Source: Cryptomeria japonica (taxonomy: Eukaryota > Streptophyta > Pinopsida > Cupressales > Cupressaceae). Taken from it: a DNA stretch of 64,000 bases. Of this stretch, positions 1 through 10,198 are shown one piece after another (within the stretch, counting starts at the first letter, position 1; every line of letters begins with the position of its first letter). The DNA lies in the NCBI RefSeq assembly GCF_030272615.1, contig NC_081414.1, forward strand, positions 661,800,438 to 661,864,437. The letters run 5' to 3'. The notes below the pieces were generated by a model. That model did no database searches. It was not told the origin of the DNA and saw only the letters and a list, made by a program, of their open reading frames with translations. The position numbers and the translations under genes are program-made.

Positions 1-1366
1 GTTTTAGATGATGATTCCATTTGAATTTTGAAAAAGAGGTATGTGTGCAAACAACTTACTTGGAATTACTAAGCTTTATCTGTGAATTCGCCCAATTCCT
101 GCTTTCAATTCGTCGCCTGTGAATTCCTTAATGTTGTGCCCTTTGATGGTTGATCCACTACTTATGGCGTATTTAATCAGTTAGTAATGGCGCTTTGGAC
201 AACGGTCACTCGGGCACACATTTGAATTTAATGGCGATGTGACCTTCCCTGGGATTTGTTTATGATTTTCGCGGCAATCAATAATCATTTTGATGAGGAT
301 ATGTCTTTCAATCATTTGTTTCTTTAGTCCTTCGATCAAGTATTTTTTCCCTTCATCAAAATACTGTATTCGGTCAGTATGGCTGTCTCCTCATTGAAAC
401 ATTTCTGATATCCATCAGGTCTTATGTCGAAGAAACCTTGGGCTTCGGTGGCCTCCTTTATTTTTCCTTCGAAATACTTCTTTCATCGATATCACTATGC
501 CCCGTCGATGAATGAGTCTATTATCTCATCGAAGCTTTTCTTTATTTTCCCTTATTGTTCTTCACCGATAAAGTTTCATCGACAAAACCACGCATATCGA
601 GAACATGCCTTTTAACCTCCTTGAAACCTATATCCTCATCGATATCTTTTATTGATGTAGCTTCCTTTTGTCTGATCGATATTATTCTTTCGATGAAAAC
701 ACTCCTTTCGGTGGGTCCTTTTTATGTTGCACTGATAGTATTATTTCCTCGAGAACTTTTCTTGTCGATGAAGACCCTCTCTGCTTTCTTCGATATCTTT
801 TGTCGATGAAGTTTAGCCTCCTCGAAACCTATATCCTCATCGATATCTTTTATCGATGTAGCTTCTTTTTGTCTGATCGATATTATTCTTTCGATGAAAA
901 TGCTCCTTTCAGTGGGTCCTTTTTATGTTGCACTGATAGTATTATTTCCTCGAGAACTTTTCCCGTTGATGAAGACCCTCTCTGCTTTCTTCGATATCTT
1001 TTGTCGATGAAGTTATTATCTTCAGTGAGTCCTTTCGGCGTTTCCTTCCTTCAATGGCTCTTTTATATCGATGATAATTATTTATTTTTTTATAAAAATG
1101 ATCATCGTCAGAATTACGACGAATACCAAGCTTTCGACAAATGACTTCTTTGACTGTCGGTAGAGTCCATTGGATTGTCGGATTTCCGATGGGCATGGCA
1201 TCGTCGACCAATCTAACGCCGAGTTTTCGACGGTGGATTTTGTCGACACTCCAACGAAAATTCGTCGAAAATCCGACAAACGACCATTGGAAATCAGCTC
1301 CGAATGTACTAGTGAGTTACTTCAGGGTGATTGGTTGACAAACTCCTTCATTACTTATAGCAGGTT
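1..1366. other. Unassigned TCGAT-rich left edge
   Basis: No gene is recognised here. From about 440 to 1290 the sequence is unusually rich in TCGAT and TCGAC words (for example TCGATGAA and GTCGAC), whereas DNA to the right is AT-rich. Short open frames exist on both strands, but they follow the repeat and match no family I know. The right border at 1367 is the end of an LTR, so this stretch is the flank of that element or an older repeat it entered. Confidence 0.5.
612..1013. repeat. 201 bp tandem duplication, two copies
   Basis: Copy 1 spans about 612-812 and copy 2 about 813-1013, with only a few substitutions. Both contain TCTGATCGATATTATTC and CCTCGAGAACTTTTC. The period of 201 bases is a multiple of three, so a plus-strand frame stays open through both copies (668-1144). 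That alone is not evidence of coding. Confidence 0.85.
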
Positions 1367-3329
1367 TGTAATGTCCCCTACTAGGGTTTGGTCAATTTTA
1401 ACCATAATTAATCTATTTTCAAAGTACTTATGACTTATACTAACTTAATTAATGGTCAAGTCTATCTTAACATGAATCCAATCTGTGATGTTCTATCTTT
1501 CTTTAGTCTATCAAGTACTTGCTAACTTACCATACTAAATAATTAATCCTATTCTAATTTATTTATAAATCATTTTCGTATTTATTAATTACTAGTTATA
1601 TGGATTATCACTAATTTCTAGAAGTACTGTATTAATTATTATTATATTAATATTTATTATTATCAATGTCTATATTTACAATCCTTATATTATTCCTTAT
1701 TTATTTGAGTAGATATATACATAAATAAGTAGAGTTAAACAATATTACCAATAATTTATGTGTTATCTAATAACCTATTAATTCTACCACTGCCTAAAAG
1801 AACTAACTATATTTAGTGGTTGTAAGAGCAAACAGATCTGACATGTGTCGGATCTGGTCTGCCACTGCATACAGAATTAAGAATAACTGTCATTGCATAT
1901 TGCAGTCTATACTTTTATTATTAATATTTCTACTAAATTCTGCCTAAGAATATTATCAAGCTTCTTATATTAAGCATATATACTAAACACCTCTCCTATG
2001 CATATCCCCGAGAATTAGGATGTTACTATATTCTCCTTTTGAGCGATCTGCTAGAATAAAATAAAAGTAGTCATTTCTCCTCTTTTTATGAGCATAGACT
2101 ATATTTAATCATTTCCCATCTATTCGATGATTGCAGATGATATCCTTATATGATTATATGGTTATATTCGTTGTATGTCGCCAACCATTTCTCTTCCCGT
2201 ATTCTTATAGACTTCTTTTCTTGTTGGGAGGTCGTGTCCTTTAGGTAGACCTTTTCCTTGAAAGGTGGTGTCTTCTCCTGAGCCTTAACCACTTTCTTTC
2301 CCTTTGCTTTAATAAATCGTTTGGATGACTAATCCATTGACTTAACGGATTATACTCGACGCTGTATCCTTAACACGTTATTGGCACTCATGCAATCGTT
2401 GTTAAAAGAGAACCATGTTTGTAAGTGGCTAAAATGAAGAGAGTCAACTTTTCTTCAGTAATTGTAATGCTCATGGTTGTTTAGGGAATTTCTGACACAT
2501 TATTGTTATAGGGGAAAGGACCCAGTAGTTGAGCATGTACCAATTGTTGTGAGGGTTGTTGATACCTTTTGTTCCAAAAATTGAACAAATAAAACCTATT
2601 GTTTGAAACAAAAAATATCAATTTTTGTTAGGAAATGTACCAACAGTTGCTAGGAAATGTACCAATAGTTGTTAAGAAATGTACTAGTATTGTAAAAAGT
2701 AACCAATCAGGTGATGCAATGTCAGCTACACAACTATTGGGGTCTCTTTTGCATGCCTATTGGTCTCACTTTTTGGGGGGGCTGTTTTGGACACCTTGGC
2801 AAAAAGCATGTTGATGTGGCATCATATTTGATGGTGTGGCCCTGAAACCTTAGTTATAAGCAGGGGACTTGCCAAGTAAGCTGCTGTAAAAAAATCAGAG
2901 TGATTTGAAATTTTCAAGTAGGATTTTGAGAAGCGCGAAGTTAGGGTGCACAACTACTGGGTCCTTTCCCCTATAATACATTGAAATATATTGTTATTAT
3001 GGATTAATTCTTTGTCTTTCATAAATATATAAATTTTATATTTATTGTTTTAAACATATAATTTGTGTTTACAATTAAGAATATGTAAATTATGTTTATA
3101 ATTTATAATGAATAAATTATGTTTATAATTTATAATGAATAAATTATGTTTATAATAATATAATATTAATTGGTTTTATTTTCAAGAATATTATTAGTAA
3201 TAAATATTGATTAAATAATAATGTTTAATAAATAAATTTTAAATACTCATTTATTGGTAATTAATAATAATTAATAATAATAATCGCTTCATTTGAGATA
3301 TATATAATGATCAAGGAGGGGACATGACA
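1367..3329 (-). mobile_element. LTR of a minus-strand LTR retrotransposon (3' LTR side)
   Basis: Begins TGTAATGTCCCCTACT and ends GGGGACATGACA, giving the short inverted ends typical of LTRs. The same start (with ACATTACA at the other end) recurs at 5770-6837. Shared internal stretches include the ATATTGCAGTC area near 1895 and 6225. To its right lies sequence that on the minus strand reads as the end of an LTR-retrotransposon polyprotein. To its left there is no primer binding site. Together these make it the 3' LTR of an element running right to left. It is longer than the other LTR, partly because a 461 bp MITE sits at 2511-2971. Confidence 0.75.
2511..2971. mobile_element. 461 bp MITE inside the LTR
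   Basis: Perfect TIRs of 21 bases begin GGGGAAAGGACCCAGTAGTT at the left and appear reverse-complemented at the right. TATA flanks both ends (2507-2510 and 2972-2975), so the target duplication is TA or TATA; the palindrome makes the exact border ambiguous. The interior has no ORF and holds three degenerate copies of a unit with GGAAATGTACCAA at about 2630-2695. The other LTR lacks it, so it inserted after this LTR was made. A TA-type target fits Tc1/mariner or PIF/Harbinger, which I cannot separate. Confidence 0.85.
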
Positions 3330-5755
3330 GTCCACCCTTCTCGAAATTGCTTGTCCTCAAGCAATTGACAATTTTCTCAGCTAAGTCATCTCCTAATAAA
3401 ACACAAAGTATACATAGGATACGAAGCATACACAAAATATACACACAATACATGTAAAGTAATGAGGCATGAAGCTCGAATACATTTAATACATGTGAAT
3501 ACATGTAAGGAATGAAGCATGAGGCATTAAAAGTATGTAAGACATGTAAGGTATGCAGTAACACACACAAAGTCACGTAAATACATGCAAGATTTGAAGT
3601 ATACATGGAAGTCTTGAAGTATGGACATAAGTAATGCATGTAGAAATAATACATGTAAAATATGAAGCGTACACATCATTTGGCTATGCAAAGCATGTAT
3701 ATGAAAAACATACAGAGTAAACACTCTATGCACAAACCCAACACATTGAGCATACACATGAACTATAAGACATGAGTCATACATATGAATACACATAAAG
3801 TGTAAATTCAAAGCATATGAAGTAAGAAGCATCTACGTAAAACATGGAGCATACATATGAATATGCACAAGGTATGAAGCATATGTGTAATATAAGTGCA
3901 TACAATCAAGGCTTGCAACATACAAGTGAAATACATGTAATGCATGAATCATACAGTGCATAGGCAGGAGTTCACATAAGTTATGAAGCACATAAAGTAT
4001 GAAGTGCACATAAATTTTCTTAAGTCACTAAGTATATATGTGAGTGTTTGTGGTTATGTGAGAGACACTTATGTAGAACAAGCATATGCTAGATAGGAAG
4101 TAATTGCGTGTAAAGATTACATGATATCTACACTTAGAGAATGCACATGAGGTCAGCATTCTGAAAACACATCAGTCCTTAAGATATGAAGCATTTGAGA
4201 AAGAAATATAAAATGCACATGGAATAACATTGAAAACATATCAATCATGATGCAAGCATATTCAAGACATGAGCATACCTAAGAAAGGCGTGTGTGACAT
4301 AGTCATGCTAAAGATGAGACAATCATCTAGAGCAATCATATAATTATACAATACATGTATACATGTACACATATAAAACATATAATGGAGCAATCATATG
4401 GAAGACACAAAAGACACATAAATATCCACAAATTATGAAGTGTACATACATTTAAGAGTAACATGTAAAAGACATGTGAATACACTTAAAGCATGAAGCA
4501 ATTCACTTAGATACATATCAAACATGTAGCACAAACCCATAAGTATATACACAAAGTATGTTTTAGCACACATGTAAACATGAAGTAATATACACAAGGC
4601 ATGGAGCATAGATGATACATTCGCATAAAATACAAAGTAATATACAAATACATTGAGGCACAAAGTATGCCCATAAGACATAAAAGGCTTGAAGCAATGC
4701 ACACAAGTACCGAGTATATATAAGAAAGGAACTCAGAGAGTGAACACTCTAAAAACACATCAGTCATAAGGCATACATAAAGACACAAGGAATGCATGCT
4801 GAAATCATATCAGACATGAAGCAAACACACGAATATACATAGTATATAAGCAAAGAGTACTTGAAGCATACATGTTGAAAACATATCAATCATGAAGCAA
4901 GACACAAGGTATACATGTTGAAAAACACATTAGACATGAAGCAATCTATGAATACACGTGGTATATATATACCAAGAATACAAGAAACATACATTAGAAA
5001 GGTGCATGATGTAATCATACTAAAAACATGACATCATTAAACAATCTCATAAGAATTCATACAAAACATACATATACAATGGAGCAATCGAGTTGAAGAC
5101 ATATATAGTATAATCATAAATCAATGTTTTCATATGCAAATATCATAATATATCTTGTGATGTCATTAAGACTATTCTGAAACTTAAACCAATCCCTCCC
5201 TTTTCCTAGAAGATCGTTTGGCTGTCTAGGGCGCTTGAAACCAACTCTCAAGTTAGCCCAGATTACTGAACTCAGTCCATTCACCCTTGGGGCATACAAC
5301 CCAGATTTCAGGAGGAGTCTTTCACCCTTGAGGCATCCTATCAGATGGAATTACTCTGCCCCTCCCTAGCAGCCCCCATCTCCCTTGGGGATGTGGAGAA
5401 ATATGAAACTGATTATAGTTTTAGGATAATTTAAAGATGTTTTGTTTATGAATTATTTATTTATCTCGTTATTTATTCATAAATTACTATTTATTGCAAT
5501 TGGACTTGATGCTGAAGTGTACCTCAGATAGCCTTGCATGGCTAAGAATATAATATGTTGTTTCCAGTGATGTTACTGAATACTTAAGTGTTTATATCAA
5601 ATATAAATGATTGGTTTTCTCATTTTGCTCCATGAGAGCTTGAGTGGTTTGAGTTGTTTGTTCTATGAATGCCCTTAATTCATTGCCCAACTGTTCACTC
5701 ATTCTGTTTCCTTTTCTAAGCATTAACTAACTACTTGCAGGATGGCAGGATCATA
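3330..5755 (-). mobile_element. Interior of minus-strand LTR element, mostly non-coding
   Basis: On the minus strand the segment next to the LTR (3330-3372) reads as a polyprotein tail of the type LEDKQFREGWTV, a common ending for plant LTR-retrotransposon polyproteins. The rest has no recognisable gag, protease, reverse transcriptase or integrase. From about 3390 to 5090 it is a degenerate short repeat. From 5160 to 5400 there is GC-richer unique sequence with a twice-repeated TTCACCCTTG-GGCAT phrase. The interior is only 2.4 kb and probably derives from a non-autonomous or internally deleted copy. Confidence 0.6.
3390..5090. repeat. Degenerate short repeats (ATGAAGCATACACATGAATACA-like)
   Basis: About 1.7 kb is built from variants of CATGAAGCATACACATGAAT and ATACATGTAAAGCATGAAGC in the same direction, at irregular intervals of a few tens of bases. 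Minus-strand open frames here translate to Cys/Leu/His/Tyr-rich strings that only mirror the repeat. The same words reappear briefly at 6925-7000 in the neighbouring collapsed copy, so the repeat is part of this retrotransposon family. Confidence 0.65.
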
Positions 5756-5767
5756 GCTCTGATACCA
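5756..5767 (-). promoter_or_regulatory. Primer binding site, initiator tRNA-Met type
   Basis: The minus strand reads TGGTATCAGAGC two bases beyond the LTR end ACATTACA. This is the classic plant primer binding site complementary to the 3' end of initiator tRNA-Met. It fixes the orientation of the element as right to left. Confidence 0.85.
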
Positions 5768-5769
5768 TT

Positions 5770-6837
5770 TGTAATGTCCCCTACTTGATCTATTTCAATA
5801 TACTAAAATTGATTAATATTCTTCGATTAGTTATTATCAAGTTCTTATTTATTTTCGTCATTAAATGATTAATTTCATTATTCATAGGATTTAATATAGA
5901 TATCAGACCCTACCACTACTTCAGTTTTAAGGGAGAAGGGTCTATGTGTGTTACCAAAGCGCTTAGAGACCAAATACAATAGGTTCCCTCAAAGTTTACA
6001 GATCCAATCCCTTACCTATCTTGGGTCTATACCCTCAAGGCTTATGGGTCGTTGATCCCCACCTTATCTTGGGACTTAACCTATTGCTTGGATTTAGACT
6101 GTCCCTCTTTGGAACATTTCATTCCCATCTTCTTAAATACTGACAGTAATAACATGATTTAGACTATAAGTATATTGATTTCTTATGTATACTGAATATA
6201 TATGAAATTAAGTATGATTGTCATACATATTGCAGTCCATATTGATATTACTATTAATTTTGCATAATAACATTATCAGGTTTCATATATTAAGCATACA
6301 TACTCAACTCATCCCCATGCATACCACCAAGAACAAAGATGTTACTGCTTGTAACTTAATAACAATATTGATCTTATCAATCCATTTTGATGTTATTTGA
6401 TGCTTTGATTGCTTTCCTTTATATCTCTCAATGTGACAGAGAGGTCACACCTCTTCATCATGCATGCCCTTTGGCAAGAGACACACCCTTTCACCATTAG
6501 CACCTTTTGAAAGAGTGCAACTCTTCATTATTTCTGCCTTTTGAAAGGGCCATAACCTTTCATAATCAGATCTGCACTTCTTATTTAAATTCGATCTGCA
6601 CTTCTCATTTTTCAAATTCTCCCCCCCTCTCAAATGAGGTTTTATTCTCCCTTTTATATCTCATTGTTGAGGGAGTCACAACTTTTCCTTTCATGTCTTT
6701 TGACTTTTCATTAACTTAATTAATTTTTAATTAATCATATTTAATTATATCATTTTATATTTTAATTTAATTTTTAATGTTTTAATTTTATTATTATCAT
6801 TTATTATTAAATTCTATTTCAAAGTGGGGACATTACA
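5770..6837 (-). mobile_element. Second LTR of the minus-strand array
   Basis: A 1068 bp LTR from TGTAATGTCCCCTACTTG to GGGGACATTACA. Its left end abuts the primer binding site, so it is the 5' LTR for the interior at 3330-5755. Its right end abuts another polyprotein-tail remnant (6838 onward), so it also serves as the 3' LTR of a second, collapsed unit. It has diverged considerably from the LTR at 1367-3329. Confidence 0.75.
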
Positions 6838-7100
6838 GTCCACCCTTCCCAAATTTGCTTGTCCTCAAGCAATGTAAATTTTTATTTTCTCAAACTAAGT
6901 CATCCACCAATATGAATAAAAAACATATACCATACACATGGAAAACACGAAGCATACAAATGGATATATGCAAACACAGAGCATACACATGAATACACGT
7001 ATTGTTAGATTTCTTCTTATTAACTAGAATGGTTCATTGATTCATCTTTACCCTACAGGATGGCAAGATCATAGTTCTGATACCATTTGTAATGTCAAAT
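6838..7100 (-). mobile_element. Collapsed second interior, primer binding site and truncated LTR
   Basis: Right of the second LTR the minus-strand polyprotein tail appears again (TTGCTTGTCCTCAAGCAAT on the plus strand), followed by about 90 bases of the ATGAAGCATACA repeat. Next come a second, slightly mutated primer binding site (minus strand, 7074-7085) and the start of a third LTR (TGTAATGTC at 7088), which is lost after nine bases. From about 7126 the sequence resembles 5093-5125 of the first interior. This is a deletion derivative sharing an LTR with its neighbour. Confidence 0.6.
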
Positions 7101-7739
7101 GATATAATTATAGACTATTTGTAACATTTTCATAGACATATATAATATAATCATAAATCAATGTTTTTAAGTGACTTTAATGTCAATATCAAATTATAAG
7201 ATAAAGTCACTTTATTCATAAAAGGGAATTCCAAGAGACAGGCAATGGGCAAATGAAGAGTCATATAGTTGAGCTATTTAATGTCTCGAGGAGGCTCATT
7301 TTGGGCATGCTTGGTTTATGTTTTGAAAATTGTTTCTCTTGGAGAGTTTCTGGAAAGCTCTAGTTTTCAGCAAGTTTGAGGACGCAAACCCTCGAGCTTG
7401 GAGGCAGTGGACGGAATCCCATTGTCACTTGGAGTTATCATTCAGGTGGCTCACTTTGTGCTTTAGGTTCTATTTAGTGGTTATCCAATTAGACTATAAG
7501 TTATGTGGCTACGATTGGATTCTTTTTGTTGTTACTCTATTAAGGATTTGAGGCTGTATTCATATCTTAAATTTCATAAGTTCTATTTAAATATGAAATT
7601 TAATGTTTTTCAATTTAATTTGATGAATAAATTGAAACCAATTACTTGTAAATTGTATGTTGCATTTACGTGGTTTGTTGGTTCAAATTTCTGGAATTAA
7701 TATCCCTAGGGGGATATTTCATTTTATAATGCAATAATT
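7101..7739. other. No recognisable feature
   Basis: AT-rich sequence with two short plus-strand open frames (7330-7551 and 7503-7700), which have no recognisable motif. Part of 7126-7165 resembles the retrotransposon interior near 5093. Confidence 0.4.
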
Positions 7740-7945
7740 ATCAATTTTGCAAGATGAGTGACAAACCCTAAGGAAAAAAACACTCCTCTAGTGTGAGATT
7801 TCTCCAATTTTCCTTTTGTTGTCAAACTAGGAGGCAACTCATCTAGTAGTACTAGCATTTCTTCATATTCCCTCAACACCTTAATTAAAAAGTCATAATA
7901 AAAATTAAGAGCCTGGAGATTGGTTCCCGAATCATCAAATTATGC
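7740..7945 (-). pseudogene. Minus-strand ORF remnant left of element A
   Basis: About 68 minus-strand codons stay open up to the edge of element A. They include hydrophilic, helix-like stretches such as KVLREYEEMLVLLDELPPSL. Gene X on the far side of element A (19.2-22.0 kb) is also on the minus strand and ends in a Lys/Glu-rich coiled coil. This piece may therefore be its 3' continuation, interrupted by the transposon. I do not recognise the family, and the link is inference from strand and position. Confidence 0.3.
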
Positions 7946-7994
7946 AATAATTTGTGAATTGTAAGTAACACTATTAACATCAAATTTATAATGA

Positions 7995-8043
7995 GGGTAA
8001 GTGCACAAAGATGGTGGTCAAAAAGGGGGGTATAAGTGGACAC
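7995..8043 (+). repeat. Left TIR of element A
   Basis: GGGTAAGTGCACAAAGATGG then GTGGTCAAAAAGGGGGGTATAAGTGGACAC. It pairs with 19123-19162 with a few mismatches and a small length difference. The outer 25 bases match at all but one position. Confidence 0.85.
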
Positions 8044-8857
8044 TCTTTTTTTCAAAAATCAGGTGAACTTGAACTTGGAGGCAAGATTTGAAAGTCATCC
8101 ACTCAGGATATGAAGATAATCAAAGAACAAATATTGTAGTACTCTGAATCTAGTTTCCAAACTACTAAACTTTTTAAAAATCGGATAAGATTAAGCGGGT
8201 AAAATCCTTCGCACACGAAAAACAGACCCTGATTGTTTATGAAAAAACATAACATAGTGTCTGACATGCACATCAAACAAGTCATAGTTAGATTTAATAT
8301 TTTGACAAATCCTTTGGTAGAAAGATAGTTAAGAGTGAGCACTAGAAGTTGTGTATTTTTTTGTTGAGTATTTTTTTTTTTATGATTTTTCCAATCGAGC
8401 ACATTCTGAAAATTAGGTACCTGTTCATGCGCGAAGCATAACTTGCACTAAAAAAATTGAAAATACAATTTTTTTAAATTTTTTTGTAAAGAATCAAGTG
8501 CACTACAATAATATATAAAGTTTTTTAAATTTGGATAAGTAGATCAAAAGTTATTAAAAAATGGTACACGTATGTCTGTGAGAACTATGGAGACACTAGT
8601 AAAAGAAATTCAATAGTAATATGTTATTGTTGTTCAATTTTTTTTAAAAATTAAATGCTTATAAATCTCAGAAGATGGGTGAAAATATGGTGACAATTTT
8701 AGAAATACCCGCTTGATGAAGTGTAAACTTGATGATGACAAAGTCGAGAAACCAAATTGAGAAAATAAAACACGTCAAAAATGAGGGAAATGGAGGGAAA
8801 TCAAACTTCCAACCCATAGCTTTGTCATCCAAGCCTATTTCTAAGCCTAAACAGTCA
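8044..8857. other. AT-rich left subterminal DNA of element A
   Basis: No gene is supported. The 300-base minus-strand open frame at 8103-8402 has no motif and ends in an A/T-rich tract. Some phrases after the left TIR (AACTTGAACTTGG) have loose inverted counterparts before the right TIR (AACTTGAGACC), so the imperfect inverted similarity runs a little beyond the TIR. Confidence 0.4.
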
Positions 8858-8984
8858 AAAGCGCGTACGAGGTACCTATGGTATAAGAAGCGCAGACGCG
8901 TTGTCTTTACTATAAACAACATGTATGCAGTAATAAAGCTAAAACAACACGTACATGCTACTTTTGTTTAAAATTTGGGAGTGT

Positions 8985-9117
8985 GTATAATATGTATAAT
9001 ATGATATTGTATATATAATATGTGTATATACATATAATATATAATATATGTGTATATAATAATATATAATATATATTATATTAAGTATATATATACACAC
9101 ATATGTGTGTATGTATG
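8985..9117. repeat. AT/GT dinucleotide-rich stretch
   Basis: Runs of TATA, TATG and ACACATATGTGTG, a microsatellite-like tract leading into the pyrimidine-rich block of element A. Confidence 0.6.
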
Positions 9118-9120
9118 TGT

Positions 9121-9160
9121 ATTGTCTCCCTCTCTCCCCTTCTCAAGCGCGTACAAGGTG

Positions 9161-9222
<62 letters not shown>

Positions 9223-9520
9223 TCTCCCTCCCTCTGTCTCTCCCTCCCTCCCTCCCTCTGTCTCTCCCTCCCTCTCTCCCCTTCTCCCTTCCTCCATACC
9301 CCATCCCTCTCTCTTCTTCTCTCCCTCCCCACTCTTTCTCTCTCCCTACCCGCTTTATCTCCCTTACTTTATATTGTTGTATTGCAATTAGGTCTGCCAT
9401 GTAGTGGTCACCATTTGGATGAACAGTAGACCTAATAATCCCAAGGTCCGCAGTTTGAGCTTGAGAGGCTATGCTTTCCTTGATAGACTTAGCATTTGAA
9501 TTAGTGTTCAAAACTCATTG

Positions 9521-9577
<57 letters not shown>

Positions 9578-9680
9578 CCTCTCCCCCTCTCCCTCTCCCC
9601 CCTCTCTCTCTCTCCCTCTCCCTCCCTCCCTTTTCCTTCACATTTTCTTTACACGCTCCCTCCCTTTTCCTTCACATTTT
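9121..9680. repeat. Pyrimidine-rich tract with two (TC)n microsatellites
   Basis: Pure (TC)n runs lie at about 9162-9219 and 9523-9574, each followed by CCCTCCCTC-type degenerate pyrimidine sequence. Long open frames on both strands here are translations of this simple repeat (poly Ser-Leu or Arg-Glu). Element C shows the same kind of CCTCTCTC sequence expanded to kilobases. Confidence 0.9.
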
Positions 9681-10198
9681 CTTTACTACAAATAGCGTGT
9701 ACAGGGTATTGAGCCTATTAGTTCGCTACCCTACCATAAAATTTTTAAGGCCTAGGAGCCCGTATGCGGTATTTATGAGTTCTAAGCGCATACAAGGTGA
9801 AAAAAAAATACCGTTGGGCTTGCCAACATTTTAGGGACTAACAACGCATACGCGATTATTAATATACCGCGTACACGGTACTTAGATACATTTTTATTTG
9901 CCCAAGAGCCTCAACGACCTCAAAAGAAGTTTTTGAGGTCATTGAAGGCCCCACTGCAACTGTGTCTGCACTTATGTTGTTGTTTTATACATATAAGTAA
10001 GTGATTTTTTTTGTTTTTGCATGATTTCAAATGATTTAATTGTTGTTCTTATTAGTTTTGTCAATATTATTGTGGTTGTTTAATAGTTTTGATTCAAAAA
10101 AATAATGATAAGATGCATATTTATGGTTATTTGATTGTTTATGAACTTTTGTTTACATATATATGTAATATGATTCTATTTAGGACAACCGATATCAA

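Larger units (their letters stand above)
8858..9890. promoter_or_regulatory. Left cluster of GCGTACGCGGT-like motifs
   Basis: Roughly eight variants of a GC-rich word around GCGTAC occur in otherwise AT- or CT-rich DNA: near 8861 (GCGCGTACGAGGTACC), 8890, 9148 (GCGCGTACAAGGTGCC), 9695, 9760 (CCGTATGCGGT), 9786 (GCGCATACAAGG), 9845 (CGCATACGCG) and 9870 (CCGCGTACACGGTAC). The same motif clusters at the other end of element A. Repeated subterminal motifs are the usual binding sites of transposases in CACTA and similar elements, so that role is a reasonable inference. Confidence 0.5.

Noticed and set aside
3289-4797. Cys/His/Leu-rich minus-strand ORFs as small secreted proteins
   Set aside because: They mirror the ATGAAGCATACACATG repeat in several frames at once.
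5756-7085. TGGTATCAGAGC matches as tRNA genes
   Set aside because: They are primer binding sites next to LTR ends, without a cloverleaf.
9050-9834. Overlapping long open frames on both strands with Ser-Leu or Arg-Glu runs
   Set aside because: They are translations of (TC)n/(GA)n microsatellites in all frames and show no protein character.
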